Assembly: GCF_003001675.1 (NCBI RefSeq)
Contig: NZ_PVYW01000010.1
Span: 221,945 to 285,944 of the forward strand
From: Cohnella sp. SGD-V74
Lineage (GTDB): Bacteria; Bacillota; Bacilli; Paenibacillales; Paenibacillaceae
DNA length: 64,000 nt
Direction of reading: 5' to 3'
Under the pieces are notes generated by a model. It made no database searches and had not been told where the DNA came from. It saw only the letters and a list, made by a program, of their open reading frames with translations. The number at the start of each line of letters is the position of its first letter. Position 1 is the first letter of the stretch. Shown in pieces: positions 7,230 through 17,507 of the stretch. Made by a program: the position numbers and the translations under genes.

Positions 7230-8396
7230 ATGAAATTTGCCGTGCAATTTTTATCGTTTTTCGTTATTCATAACGAGGGTTCCGACCCGGACGGTCCTAA
7301 GAAATATAAGCACTACCAGACGCTGACGCACGAGGAGTACCAGGACAGCGAACTGAGGGCGTTCCTCGACGGGGAGTTCAAGCGCATCGCCAAACGGAAG
7401 GCCGAGATCAACGCGGTGTCCGAGAACGTGCCGACTAAGATCGGCAGGTTCATCGTCGAGCCGGGGCACGATCTGACGAGCAATCCGAACTACAACCTTT
7501 TCCAACGGCTAAGAACCGCTGTCGACAAAACGGAGTTCCACAATTTCAGCGATGACGTGCTCCGTTTATACATGGATACCAACTCGGTGCGGGGCGGGGC
7601 GTTCGTCCTGGCGACGGCGAAGCTGAACGAGCTGTACGACGATCCGTTCCTGTTCCTGTTCAAGTGCGACTTCGAGTCGAAAATCGCCCGCGTATCCGAC
7701 GAGCGCAGCCTGATCACGCAGGTCGAGATGGCGATCAACGCCAAAAACATCAAAGCGATTCAATACCCTCATATGCCTGAAGAAGGTATGATCGAGGAGT
7801 GGGAACTCAAAATCCATCAAGCTTCCCATGCGCGATATTTCGAGGATTTCCTGAAGTACGTCAGCTATGAGAAGTCGAAGCCGGAGATCGTCGCGGACCA
7901 GGTGATGGAGATGGTTCACCAGTACATGGAGACGAAGTGGCAGGCGGCGGACATTCCGTACTACGACGCAGGCCCGGAAGAAGAAGAGGCCGCTGCGAGC
8001 GTTCCGGTGACGGAAGAAGTGGCGGCAATGAGGCAGGAGAAGCAGCAGTTTGATGTGTGGGCGGCGGGCGAGAAACGGGAGCTTCAGGAGAAATGGAGCC
8101 ACGACCACGTCATGGAAGCGACCAAGCAACTCGTGGAGCTGCAGCCGGATCTGGAGCTTAGATTCAAACTGGACGATATCCTGATCAAAGGACATATGGA
8201 CGACTACGGCAGCAATATCCACATTGCCCGCATGAACGGACGGTATATCGTCCTGATCGAAGGGGATGCGTTCCAGTTCGAGAAGGGCGTATCGCCGATC
8301 GAGCTTCTTCATCCGGAGGAAATGCAGGACGTGCTGCAGCGGGTCGGTAACGGGGTGCGGAGACGGGAGAGCGGCGAGGCTCCTTCTTTGGATTAA
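7230..8396 (+). CDS. DUF3900-like protein
   Basis: A 388-residue cytosolic protein starting MKFAVQFLSFFVIHNEG. The opening and the overall length fit the DUF3900 family of Bacillus and Paenibacillus, which is uncharacterised; this is a recollection, not a search. Residues 40-200 are mixed alpha/beta (EINAVSENVPTKIGRFIVEPG, FVLATAKLNELYDDPFLFLFKCDFE), residues 205-290 are helical and acidic with a Glu-run (EEEEAAA), and the C-terminal 100 residues end with a small alpha/beta part (RFKLDDILIKGHMDDYG). The order of a beta-rich head and helical middle also recalls nucleoid-associated NdpA/YejK proteins, which is an alternative. It has its own terminator. Confidence 0.55.
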   Translation: MKFAVQFLSFFVIHNEGSDPDGPKKYKHYQTLTHEEYQDSELRAFLDGEFKRIAKRKAEINAVSENVPTKIGRFIVEPGHDLTSNPNYNLFQRLRTAVDKTEFHNFSDDVLRLYMDTNSVRGGAFVLATAKLNELYDDPFLFLFKCDFESKIARVSDERSLITQVEMAINAKNIKAIQYPHMPEEGMIEEWELKIHQASHARYFEDFLKYVSYEKSKPEIVADQVMEMVHQYMETKWQAADIPYYDAGPEEEEAAASVPVTEEVAAMRQEKQQFDVWAAGEKRELQEKWSHDHVMEATKQLVELQPDLELRFKLDDILIKGHMDDYGSNIHIARMNGRYIVLIEGDAFQFEKGVSPIELLHPEEMQDVLQRVGNGVRRRESGEAPSLD

Positions 8397-8458
8397 GCAG
8401 CAGTTCGGAGAGACGAGGACGGGAGACTCAACATAAAAAAGGATTCTGGAGAATGCAA

Positions 8459-8487
8459 AAGGGAACCGGACGCGTCCAGTTCCCTTA
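8459..8487 (+). terminator. Terminator after the DUF3900-like gene
   Basis: AAGGGAACCGGA pairs with TCCAGTTCCCTT (one G-U) around a short loop, 63 bp after the stop codon at 8396. The poly-U tract is weak on both strands. Confidence 0.5.
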
Positions 8488-8614
8488 GGTGTAGTCCGAG
8501 GACGTCCACCGCTATTCTCTATCTAGATTATACAGTTCGCCTTCAAATGATGCAATGAAATTACAATGTGCCCCGTAGTACAGAAGGTGTCTTTAAGCTT
8601 GCCACTGTGGAGAG

Positions 8615-8639
8615 AGACGGTCATGTCGATCGTCTTTTT
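8615..8639 (+). terminator. Orphan intrinsic terminator, possible end of a short transcript
   Basis: AGACGGTC / GATCGTCT stem with a 5-nt loop followed by TTTTTG. No gene on the plus strand lies between 8487 and here. The 330-bp gap 8397-8726 otherwise holds only a TATAAT-like hexamer at 8697-8702, without a good -35 at proper spacing. A small RNA ending at 8639 is possible but unsupported by a promoter. Confidence 0.45.
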
Positions 8640-8726
8640 GTGTCGTATCAAGCTTATGCTAGACATTGACGTTTCAAGTTGCTTAGGAATTAGGTTTATA
8701 ATAAGGAATAACGTTCTATCGAGGCG

Positions 8727-11036
8727 ATGCTCTCTATGAATCTTGAATATACCGAAACGAACGCGAAAAAAAGAAGAGCAGTAAGAACGAAGCTCAGGCT
8801 TGCCCATCTGATCGAGCGCGATCGGGGCGTGTGGAAATATGCGTTAGCTTCGATGTGGGCGCTCGATTGCGCGGCCGTATCCGTCTCGGCGCTTGGCATG
8901 CCAACGGGGCTGGGTAGGCCGTTCGATATCGGGGCGGCGCTCGTGCTGAACGCGGCGGGCATGGCGCTGGCGGCCTGGGTTGTCGCGATCCTTCTCGCTC
9001 TTGCGGGAGCAGATAAGCTTCCCCGATTCACGGTGGGCGGTGCGATATACTCGGGCGTGCTTGCGTACTTCGTGCTGTATTTCTCCGAACTGGGTTGGAA
9101 GGCGTCCTTGGCGATGGCAACGACGATTACGTTGGCCGCTTGCGGAATCGGACTTCTCGTCGGGTTCATCGTCAGGAAAGGCGCGCGAAGCAGAAGGATC
9201 GCGATTGGCACGCTAGCCGTCGTCGCGGGGCTGACCGTCCTGCCGACGGTTCCCTCCTTCCTCTCCGGCGGTTCCGCAACCGATTCGGACGAAGCGGCGG
9301 ACGCGGGGGATTCCGGGGTGCTTGAAGTGAGAGCTCTGGCTTCGCTTCCCTCCGACCCTTCTCAGCCAGGCAGCTACATCTACCGTCAGTTCACGTATGC
9401 CAGCGGCAAAGATAAGCATCGCGCCGAGTTCGGCAAGGATACGGAACTGCTGTCCCCATCCGTCGACGCCTCCGCCTATATCGAACATTGGCCATGGCTG
9501 CGGCAGCAGTTCTGGGGTTTCGACGAGACGGCGCTGCCGCTGAACGGCAGAGTGTGGCTTCCCGAAGGAGACGGGCCATACCCGATTATGCTGATGGTGC
9601 ACGGCAATCATTTGATGGAGGATTTTTCCGACGAAGGGTACGGTTATCTGGGCGAGCTGTTGGCGAGCAGAGGAATTGCGGCCGTGTCCGTGGACGAGAA
9701 TTTCGTCAACTATTCCGTCTGGTCGGGCATTCCCGAACAGGATATGAAGCTGCGCGCGTGGTTGCTGCTGCAGCATGTCCGGCTTCTTCAAGCGTATTCC
9801 GAGGAAGAAGACACGCCTTTCTACGGGCGGATTGACTTCAACAGGGTGGCGCTTCTCGGGCATTCTCGGGGAGGCCAAGCGGCGGCGATGGCGGCGGATG
9901 CGCAACGCTGGTTCGCGGAAGATCCGTCCGTGCCTGACGCGGCTTCCTACGAGATCCAAGCCGTTATCGCGCTTGCGCCTACGGACACCGAGGTCGACGG
10001 AGAACGACCACGTTTGGAGGACGTTTCTTACTTGACGCTGCAAGGGGCCAAGGACGCCGATCTGGTAAGCTTCTACGGGGACAGGCAGTATGGGCGCGTG
10101 GATTTTTCCGGAGACGATTCCGCGTTCAAGGCGTCACTCTATATCGAGGACGCAAACCACAGTCAGTTCAACACAACGTGGGGGCGCTCGGACAACGCAA
10201 TGCCCGCGGGGTTGTTCATACGGCCGAAGCATCTGCTCCCGGCAGAGGAACAGCGTCGGATAGCTCAGATATACGTGTCCGCCTTTGCGGAAACGGTGTT
10301 TCATCGGTCGCTGGAATACGACGCATTGTTCCGCGACTATCGGGCAGGTTCCGCCTATCTCCCGGATACGCGCTACTTTAATCAGTATGAGAACGGGGAT
10401 TTCCGGAAGTTGATCGATTTTTCCGGAGAGGATCCGAGCAGGCCTTCAAGCGATGTGGCCGCCGAGGCGTCGGGTCTGACCGATTGGCAGCATGCGAACG
10501 CGCTCGACCGGCAAGGAGAAGGCAAAGCGGACAAAGGCGTCGAGCTGGGATGGCAGGAAGAAGGCTCATATACGCTCGTTCTCGGCCCGGCTTTGCGGGA
10601 GAGTCCCGAAGAGGAGGACCTGCTTCTGTTCTCTCTGGCGAATATGAGCCGGGTATTGGAAAAGGAGCTCCTCCAAGAGGAGGACTTGGATGAGCTCGAA
10701 GCGCTTGAGGAAGCGTTGGAATCAAGCTTGTCGATCGAGATCGAGTTGGAGGACAGTTCCGGGAATTCGGCAAGACTTCCGCTGGATTTGTTCATGGAGG
10801 CAGAGCCGCCGGTGGAGACTGAGTTCACCTGGCTGCCCGCGCTTGAGCCGGTGCTGGCCAAAGGGAAGTTCAAGGATGCGGAAGAGCCGGTCTACCAGAC
10901 TTACGAGCTGCCGCTTAAAGAATTCGTGGAAGAGAACCCCGACTTCGATTTGTCCGAGTGGGAGCGGATTACGTTCCATTTTAACGAAGGACCCGGCAAG
11001 GTGATGCTGGACAGCGTCGGCTTGATGGCGGGGTGA
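8727..11036 (+). CDS. Membrane-linked alpha/beta hydrolase
   Basis: A 769-residue protein. Residues 25-190 contain four to five hydrophobic segments, then an acidic linker. Residues 215-520 form an alpha/beta hydrolase domain: the oxyanion region MLMVHGNH, the nucleophile elbow GHSRGG (Ser near residue 379), a conserved Asp region ALAPTDTEVDG/GAKDADL and a candidate catalytic His in DANHSQFN. The last 200 residues are a beta-rich, very acidic C-terminal domain (SPEEEDLLLFS, LQEEDLDELEALEE). It should be an esterase or lipase-like enzyme working outside the membrane; the substrate is unknown. The start may be 8727 or 8736; GAGGCG fits both poorly. Confidence 0.7.
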   Translation: MLSMNLEYTETNAKKRRAVRTKLRLAHLIERDRGVWKYALASMWALDCAAVSVSALGMPTGLGRPFDIGAALVLNAAGMALAAWVVAILLALAGADKLPRFTVGGAIYSGVLAYFVLYFSELGWKASLAMATTITLAACGIGLLVGFIVRKGARSRRIAIGTLAVVAGLTVLPTVPSFLSGGSATDSDEAADAGDSGVLEVRALASLPSDPSQPGSYIYRQFTYASGKDKHRAEFGKDTELLSPSVDASAYIEHWPWLRQQFWGFDETALPLNGRVWLPEGDGPYPIMLMVHGNHLMEDFSDEGYGYLGELLASRGIAAVSVDENFVNYSVWSGIPEQDMKLRAWLLLQHVRLLQAYSEEEDTPFYGRIDFNRVALLGHSRGGQAAAMAADAQRWFAEDPSVPDAASYEIQAVIALAPTDTEVDGERPRLEDVSYLTLQGAKDADLVSFYGDRQYGRVDFSGDDSAFKASLYIEDANHSQFNTTWGRSDNAMPAGLFIRPKHLLPAEEQRRIAQIYVSAFAETVFHRSLEYDALFRDYRAGSAYLPDTRYFNQYENGDFRKLIDFSGEDPSRPSSDVAAEASGLTDWQHANALDRQGEGKADKGVELGWQEEGSYTLVLGPALRESPEEEDLLLFSLANMSRVLEKELLQEEDLDELEALEEALESSLSIEIELEDSSGNSARLPLDLFMEAEPPVETEFTWLPALEPVLAKGKFKDAEEPVYQTYELPLKEFVEENPDFDLSEWERITFHFNEGPGKVMLDSVGLMAG

Positions 11037-11074
11037 GCATGCGACGGAGACGCCTCACAGGTACATTCACGAAG

Positions 11075-11110
11075 AAAGAGAGACCCCAAACCCGGGTCTC
11101 TCTTTCTTTT
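11075..11110 (+). terminator. Intrinsic terminator after the hydrolase gene
   Basis: AAAGAGAGACCC and GGGTCTCTCTTT form a perfect 12-bp stem with a 7-nt loop, followed by CTTTT. It separates the hydrolase gene from the converging nitroreductase gene. Confidence 0.8.
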
Positions 11111-11120
11111 ACTCACAACC

Positions 11121-11786
11121 TTACCGCCACTCCACAACCTCCGAAAGATCGCGTCTCGTCTTGGCGCGGGGTTCGCGGACGCGGTAGCCGAAGGCGACCA
11201 TGCAGGCGAGGTTGAAGCGGGACCCGTCATTGATCCCTTCATCCCGCAGGATGCGCTCAATCGGCTCCCGCTCGAAGCCTTCGATCGGACAGGAGTCGAT
11301 GCCGGCGAGGGCCGCGGCCGTCATCATGTTGCCGAGCGCGATATAGGTCTGCTTGCCGGCCCAATCGTCGATAGCGCCTTCGCGGCTGAGCAGGGAGAAG
11401 TCGGACTCCAGGAACTTGCGGTACACGCGCTGCTTGTTCGCCGCCGCTTCAGGAGGCAGCTTCTGGACATCCGTCATAATCGATTGAACGTAGTCTGAAT
11501 CGTCAAGCATCTCCCCGGCGTTCCGGGCGAAAATCAGCACGAAATGGCTGGCCGTCGGAAGCGTCTTCTGAGCGCCCCAGGTATGCGCCCGCAGCTTCTC
11601 GCGAAGTTCGGGATTTTGCAGCACGACGAACTTCCAAGGCTCGAAGCCGTAGGAGCTGGGAGACAGACGGCCCGTCTCGAGTATGAAGGCGAAGTCATCC
11701 TCGGGAATCTGGCGAGCCGGATCGAACTCTTTGCAAGCATGGCGGAACCGGTACGCGTTCAGTACGGTTTCTTTATCGACAAACAT
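11121..11786 (-). CDS. NAD(P)H-dependent nitroreductase family protein
   Basis: A 221-residue FMN-dependent nitroreductase-fold enzyme, normal length for the family. Seen motifs: the N-terminal YRFRHACKEFDP FMN-phosphate-binding segment, the LSPSSYGFEPWKFVVL segment around residues 42-57, ALGNMMTAAALAGIDSCPIEGF near residue 150-170, and the closing VAFGYRVREPRAKTRR. It is closest in style to the YfkO/DrgA group, which reduce nitroaromatics and quinones in the cytosol. It is transcribed divergently from an HxlR regulator 107 bp away, the classic arrangement for quinone/nitro-compound-inducible reductases. Confidence 0.85.
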   Translation of the reverse strand: MFVDKETVLNAYRFRHACKEFDPARQIPEDDFAFILETGRLSPSSYGFEPWKFVVLQNPELREKLRAHTWGAQKTLPTASHFVLIFARNAGEMLDDSDYVQSIMTDVQKLPPEAAANKQRVYRKFLESDFSLLSREGAIDDWAGKQTYIALGNMMTAAALAGIDSCPIEGFEREPIERILRDEGINDGSRFNLACMVAFGYRVREPRAKTRRDLSEVVEWR

Positions 11787-11893
11787 TCGAAGATTCCTCC
11801 TTTACGGATATTATTGTATAACTAAAGGAGAGGAATGAGGAGTACGCACATTCATGTGATATAGTATCCATTTTTATACCGGGAGGCGGAGAA

Positions 11894-12259
11894 ATGAAGC
11901 GGCAAGAGGATGAGAAGCTGGACGGATGCAGCCAAGCGGCGAAGTTCTACTGCGACGTGGAGGCGACGTTGTCGGTGATCGGAGGCAAGTGGAAGGGCAT
12001 CATTTTGTACCATTTGCTGGAGGAAAAGAAACGCTTCAATCAGTTCCGCAAGCTGATGCCGGGCGTTACCCAACGCATGCTGACGCTTCAGCTGCGCGAG
12101 CTGGAGAACGACGGCGTCGTAGCGCGCAAAGTCTATACGGAGGTGCCGCCCAAGGTCGAATATTCGTTGACCGAATTCGGACGGACGCTCGAGCCGATCA
12201 TCATGAGTATGAAAGATTGGGGAGCGGAATATTCCAAAAGGCTGCAAAATGGACTATAA
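11894..12259 (+). CDS. HxlR family transcriptional regulator
   Basis: A 121-residue winged-helix regulator of the HxlR type: C-x(5)-FYCDVEATLSVIGGKWK near residues 16-37, then RFNQFRKLMPGVTQRMLTLQLRELENDGVV (recognition helix) and the wing VPPKVEYSLTEFG. The Cys near residue 16 and the second at about 24 could sense electrophiles, as in some family members. It is divergent from the nitroreductase gene and very probably controls it. The start at 11894 follows GGGAGGCGGAGAA. Confidence 0.85.
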   Translation: MKRQEDEKLDGCSQAAKFYCDVEATLSVIGGKWKGIILYHLLEEKKRFNQFRKLMPGVTQRMLTLQLRELENDGVVARKVYTEVPPKVEYSLTEFGRTLEPIIMSMKDWGAEYSKRLQNGL

Positions 12260-12260
12260 T
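12232..12260 (+). promoter_or_regulatory. Candidate sigma-A promoter for the glp operon
   Basis: TTCCAA, 17 bp, then a perfect TATAAT at 12255-12260, overlapping the end of the HxlR gene. It would give a leader of about 130 nt before glpP that contains the attenuator at 12304. Confidence 0.45.
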
Positions 12261-12303
12261 AAAACCTACAAGTAAATTCGATCGCTGTGAGAATGAAGAG
12301 AAC

Positions 12304-12359
12304 AGCTGCCAGGCAGGTGCGAACTCCCCGAGTCCGTGTCCGATTCGGCAGCTTTTTTT
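12304..12359 (+). promoter_or_regulatory. glpP leader attenuator (terminator-like hairpin)
   Basis: AGCTGCC at 12304-12310 pairs with GGCAGCT ending in TTTTTTT (12347-12359); inside it CCGAGT and ATTCGG form a second short stem. This is a factor-independent terminator in the leader of the glp operon. In Bacillus, GlpP with glycerol-3-phosphate suppresses termination at such leader hairpins, so autoregulation of glpP-glpK is likely here by analogy. Confidence 0.6.
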
Positions 12360-12397
12360 GCATTTTTCGGCGGTAAGCCGGGAGGGGTGAGAGGCAG

Positions 12398-12946
12398 ATG
12401 GGCTTATTGAAAAAGCATTCGGTCATTCCGGCCGTTCGCAATATGAAGGAATTCGAGCAAGCGCTTGCTTCGCCGCAGGAAGTCATCTTTTTGCTGGAGG
12501 GAGAGCTGATCCACCTTCAAGGCATCGTCTCGAGCGCCAAGCAGGCGGGGAAGAAGATGTTCCTCCATCTCGACATGGTGAAGGGGATCAAGGACGACGA
12601 GGCTTCGATTCATTTTCTGTCCAAGGCGATCAAGATCGACGGCGTCATCAGCACTCGGACTTCGAGTCTCATCCATGCGAAGAAATACGGACTGATGGCG
12701 ATCCAGCGCGGCTTCCTGATCGATTCCCACTCGGTCAAGACGATTATCAATTCGGCGGCGCACGTCAAGCCGGATTACATCGAAATTCTGCCGAGCTACT
12801 CTCACCCGAAGATCGGGATCATTCAGCGCGAGACCGGCATCGATATTATTCTTGGCGGATTTATCGACGGGCCCGAGGATTTGCCTCCGCTGTTCGGAGC
12901 CGGGGCGATCGCGGTGTCGACAAGCCATGCGAGCATGTGGAAATAA
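12398..12946 (+). CDS. glpP: Glycerol uptake operon antiterminator GlpP
   Basis: A 182-residue TIM-barrel-like RNA-binding antiterminator of the GlpP family, full length. Recognisable stretches are HSVIPAVRN, EVIFLLEGELIHLQ, KMFLHLDMVKGI, DGVISTRTSSLIHAKKYGL, QRGFLIDSHSV, PDYIEILPSYS and LGGFIDGPEDL. With bound glycerol-3-phosphate it should stabilise glp mRNA and prevent termination at leader hairpins; two candidate hairpins are at 12304 and 14524. It starts at ATG 12398 after GGGAGGGG. glpK follows 34 bp downstream. Confidence 0.92.
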   Translation: MGLLKKHSVIPAVRNMKEFEQALASPQEVIFLLEGELIHLQGIVSSAKQAGKKMFLHLDMVKGIKDDEASIHFLSKAIKIDGVISTRTSSLIHAKKYGLMAIQRGFLIDSHSVKTIINSAAHVKPDYIEILPSYSHPKIGIIQRETGIDIILGGFIDGPEDLPPLFGAGAIAVSTSHASMWK

Positions 12947-12956
12947 GTCCGGCTAA

Positions 12957-14471
<1,515 letters not shown>

Positions 14472-14523
14472 CCGCGGACGTGGTAAAGTAGAGATAAGTA
14501 AATACATCGGGTCAGAGATAAGG

Positions 14524-14579
14524 AGAGACCGCTTCACGTTATGCGTAATTGAGCATAATGTGTTTGCGGTCTCTTTTTC
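14524..14579 (+). promoter_or_regulatory. glpD leader terminator/antiterminator
   Basis: AGAGACCGC at 14524-14532 pairs with GCGGTCTCT at 14566-14574, followed by a T-run. The interior TTATGC / GCATAA arm extends the stem. It lies in the 135-bp glpK-glpD gap, 28 bp before the glpD start, exactly where the GlpP-controlled leader hairpin occurs in Bacillus glpD. It should uncouple glpD from glpK unless GlpP is active. Confidence 0.75.
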
Positions 14580-14606
14580 TATACCTGGCGAAAAGAGGGA
14601 TACGTC

Positions 14607-16283
14607 ATGAAGGAACGCGCATTCGCAGGAAACGGCCGCACATCGGTCTTCGAGAGCATGCAGAAGGAAGAGTACGACTTGCTGGTGATCGGGGGAGGCA
14701 TTACGGGAGCGGGAATCGCGCTGGACGCGGCAAGCCGCGGCTTGCGCACGGCGGTTGTCGAGATGCAGGATTTCGCGGCAGGTACGTCCAGCCGTTCGAC
14801 GAAGCTCGTGCACGGCGGGCTGCGCTATTTGAAGCAGTTCGAGGTGAAGATGGTCGCGGAGGTCGGCAAGGAGCGCGCCATCGTATACGAGAACGGACCG
14901 CACGTGACGACTCCGGAATGGATGCTGCTGCCAATCTACAAAGGCGGCACGTTCGGATCGTTTTCCACGTCGATCGGACTTCGGGTGTACGATTATTTGG
15001 CAGGGGTCAAGCGGAGCGAGCGGCGGAAAATGCTGAAGGTCGGAGCGACGCTGCAGAAGGAGCCGCTGTTGAAAAAGAACGGCCTGCTCGGCGGCGGATA
15101 CTACGTGGAGTATCGGACGGACGACGCCCGGCTGACGATCGAGGTCATGAAGCGCGCGGTGGAGTTCGGGGCGACGGCCTTGAATTACGCAAAGGTGGAG
15201 AAGCTCGTCTATGATGGAAACGGACGAGTATGCGGGGCAAGCGTGACGGATCTGCTCACGGGGGAGACCGGCGAGGTGCGAGCCAAGGCGGTCGTGAACG
15301 CGACGGGGCCGTGGGTCGACACGCTGCGGGAGATGGATCGCTCCAACCACGGCAAGAAGCTGCGGCTGTCCAAGGGCATTCATTTGGTCATCGATCAAAG
15401 TCGCTTTCCTTTGCAACAAGCCGTATACTTCGATACCGACGACAAGCGGATGGTGTTCGCCATTCCGCGCGACGGCAAGACGTACGTGGGCACGACGGAT
15501 ACGTTTTACGACGGGGACAAGGCGAACCCGACGATGACGGAGGCCGACCGCAAGTACGTTCTCGATGCGATCAATTTCATGTTCCCGGAGACGCGCCTTA
15601 CGGAGAAGGACGTCGAGTCGAGCTGGGCGGGCATTCGGCCTCTGATCTATGAGGAAGGAAAAAATCCGTCGGAAATTTCCCGCAAGGACGAAATCTGGCA
15701 ATCCGCGTCAGGCTTGATCACGATTGCCGGAGGCAAGCTGACCGGTTATCGCAAGATGGCCGAGGATACGGTCGACTTGGTCGCCCGCAGACTTCAGGGG
15801 CGCGTGCAGGCGGGAGCTTGCCGGACGAAGGGAATGGCGATCTCCGGGGGCGAAGTGGGCGGCTCTGCCAGGCTGGAAACTTACGCTTCGCGGGTTGCAG
15901 GCGAAGGAAAGGCGGCGGGCCTGTCCGCCGAGGCGAGCCTGCGGATCGCGCGCTTCTACGGCTCCAACGCGGAGCGGGTGTACCGCTATGGGGATGCTGC
16001 GGAAGCGGAACGGCTCGGTTTGCCTTTGGATCTCTACATGCGGGTGAGATATGCCGTGGAGGAAGAGATGGCCGCCAAGCCGGTCGACTTCTTCATTCGC
16101 CGCACGGGAGCTCTGTTCTTCGACATCGAGACGGTTCGGCGCTACAAAGCCGGCGTCATCGTGTTGATGCAGGAGCTGCTCGGCTGGAGCGACGAATCGG
16201 CTGCGCGCTATGCGGCGGAGCTGGACGACGCGGTTCGGGACGCGGTTGTTCCTCAGGATTTGCAGGGGGTAGGGGCGCGGTGA
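14607..16283 (+). CDS. glpD: Aerobic glycerol-3-phosphate dehydrogenase
   Basis: A 558-residue FAD-dependent membrane-associated dehydrogenase that oxidises glycerol-3-phosphate to dihydroxyacetone phosphate and passes electrons to the quinone pool. The N-terminal Rossmann motif is LLVIGGGITGAGIALDAASRG (split: GGGITGAG near residues 27-34). Further family stretches are STKLVHGGLRYLKQFE, NATGPWVDTLREMD, IPRDGKTYVGTTDTFY, SSWAGIRPLI and GKLTGYRKMAEDTVD. The C-terminal 120 residues form the helical cap domain. Length is normal for Bacillus GlpD. The reduced quinone could feed the qox oxidase encoded at 33-37 kb. Confidence 0.95.
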   Translation: MKERAFAGNGRTSVFESMQKEEYDLLVIGGGITGAGIALDAASRGLRTAVVEMQDFAAGTSSRSTKLVHGGLRYLKQFEVKMVAEVGKERAIVYENGPHVTTPEWMLLPIYKGGTFGSFSTSIGLRVYDYLAGVKRSERRKMLKVGATLQKEPLLKKNGLLGGGYYVEYRTDDARLTIEVMKRAVEFGATALNYAKVEKLVYDGNGRVCGASVTDLLTGETGEVRAKAVVNATGPWVDTLREMDRSNHGKKLRLSKGIHLVIDQSRFPLQQAVYFDTDDKRMVFAIPRDGKTYVGTTDTFYDGDKANPTMTEADRKYVLDAINFMFPETRLTEKDVESSWAGIRPLIYEEGKNPSEISRKDEIWQSASGLITIAGGKLTGYRKMAEDTVDLVARRLQGRVQAGACRTKGMAISGGEVGGSARLETYASRVAGEGKAAGLSAEASLRIARFYGSNAERVYRYGDAAEAERLGLPLDLYMRVRYAVEEEMAAKPVDFFIRRTGALFFDIETVRRYKAGVIVLMQELLGWSDESAARYAAELDDAVRDAVVPQDLQGVGAR

Positions 16284-16374
16284 GCAATGTTGTCAGGTTA
16301 AGCAACTCTCCCGGAGTTGATATGCAAGCGCTCGGGATCGAGTGGCAGCCAGAGAATCGCATAGGACGATGGGG

Positions 16375-16551
16375 TAACGTTATTTGATTCGTCGCCGGGT
16401 GGGTGAAGTGAGGTTAACGTTATGGCGTAACTCTATTGTGTTGGGCAAAGGCGATAGGGCGGGCATAGGGAAGAGATAACGTTATGCCATCGCTCTATTG
16501 GCCGCTGTCTGAGTCCGAATCGGTCAATTAACGCTACGCAGTAACGTTATG
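16375..16551. repeat. Degenerate TAACGTTA-containing repeat cluster
   Basis: Four TAACGTTA palindromes start at 16375, 16415, 16477 and 16542. The second and third also share a CTCTATTG box about 15 bp downstream. Spacing (40, 62, 65 bp) is irregular, so this is a decayed array. It fills the 346-bp convergent gap between glpD and the next minus-strand gene, which holds no plausible gene. Confidence 0.6.
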
Positions 16552-16629
16552 AATGCCACCCACTCAACCCGGCAGGTCATTGTTCCTATAGGCACCAAAG
16601 GCGGCTGCCTTTCCGATGACGTCCCCCGC

Positions 16630-17061
16630 TCAATTGTGTATGGCGGCACCACTCATAATGAACTTCCCAATCACCGTTTTACCGTCTACATCGTATAGCG
16701 GAATTATACGATCTCCTTTTTGAAGTTTCTGTTGTGCAATGGCTTCTTCTGGATTTTTGGGCTTATCCCCATCCAGATCGGATTTGAGAACATAGCCAAG
16801 GTTTCCATCTGCGCCCCATGCTTTAATTAGATCCGGTTCATTGTCGGGAGAAACGGCAAACGCAGCCGATCCATAGGTCTGGCCGTTTTTATTTTTCGGG
16901 AAGACGGTTTGTCCTTTTTCATCTTTAGGCAGCGATTGTTCTAGAGCGGGATGTTCGCTTTCGGCCGATGCATTGTTAAAAACAACAGATCCGACGGTAG
17001 CGCCCACGGCCAAAATAAGAGATAGAATTATAACTTGCAAACGACTTAAGTATAATCGCAT
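16630..17061 (-). CDS. Exported protein of unknown function
   Basis: A 143-residue protein with an N-terminal signal anchor or signal peptide (LSRLQVIILSLILAVGATVGS, cleavage plausible after NNASAES). The mature part is hydrophilic and repeats the phrase KDEKGQTVFPKNKNGQTYGS, followed by PDNEPDLIKAWGADGNLGYVLKSDLDG, which recalls the short secreted C-terminal peptides found with BlaR1-type proteins, but no firm family is claimed. It starts at ATG 17061 after AGGAGGG. Its codons are visibly more AT-rich than those of its neighbours, which together with the adjacent toxin-antitoxin pair suggests transfer. Confidence 0.65.
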   Translation of the reverse strand: MRLYLSRLQVIILSLILAVGATVGSVVFNNASAESEHPALEQSLPKDEKGQTVFPKNKNGQTYGSAAFAVSPDNEPDLIKAWGADGNLGYVLKSDLDGDKPKNPEEAIAQQKLQKGDRIIPLYDVDGKTVIGKFIMSGAAIHN

Positions 17062-17165
17062 AATGTTACCCTCCTGATTTGAAATAATTTGGAATTATGC
17101 CTATGTATTAACTAACGTTTTTCGCCTGAAAATGTTGCTATTTTTTTCTTGAGCACACATCGGCC

Positions 17166-17507
17166 CGAAAAAAGATGCATGCCTTCCCAAGCGCAGCAGC
17201 GACAGAGGAAGATACATGCATCTTTTGTCGTTACACCTATAAAGCTGCGAGCCGCAGGACGTCCTCCCGGAATTGTTCGGCGATCCGTTCCAGAGCTGCG
17301 GAGTCCGCGGCTTCGGCATACCACCCTTCCAGCCGATCCTGCAGAGCTCGGGCTTCCGCCAGCAGTCCGATCGAGCGCTTCATGTCGGCGGAGTATTGCT
17401 GCTTGATCGGAGCGAGCTCTTCGGCATAGGTTTCGTCCGTTCCCGGAGTGATGCAGCGTTCGTACATGTCGACGATCTCGTCGGAAGGCCGGTCGGGAAA
17501 ATATTCA
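17166..17507. repeat. Left copy of a ~340-bp direct duplication flanking MazEF
   Basis: This segment, from AAAAAAGATGCATGCC to GGGAAAATATTC, is repeated in the same orientation at about 18376-18715. By hand alignment the copies differ by one single-base indel and about 15 substitutions, so they are roughly 95 % identical, not a fresh duplication. The segment contains the terminator and last 90 codons of the ATPase gene at 18440-19546. Confidence 0.85.

Noticed and set aside
8666..8702. TTGACG and TATAAT as a promoter for the hydrolase gene
   Set aside because: The two hexamers are separated by 25 bp, too far for sigma-A; the -10 alone is not enough to call a promoter.
8523..8807. 94-codon minus-strand frame before the hydrolase gene
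   Set aside because: It overlaps the start of the hydrolase gene, has no ribosome binding site and no recognisable domain.
17112..17324. Short minus-strand frames containing the duplicated ATPase end in another frame
   Set aside because: They are out-of-frame readings of the duplicated segment and its terminator.
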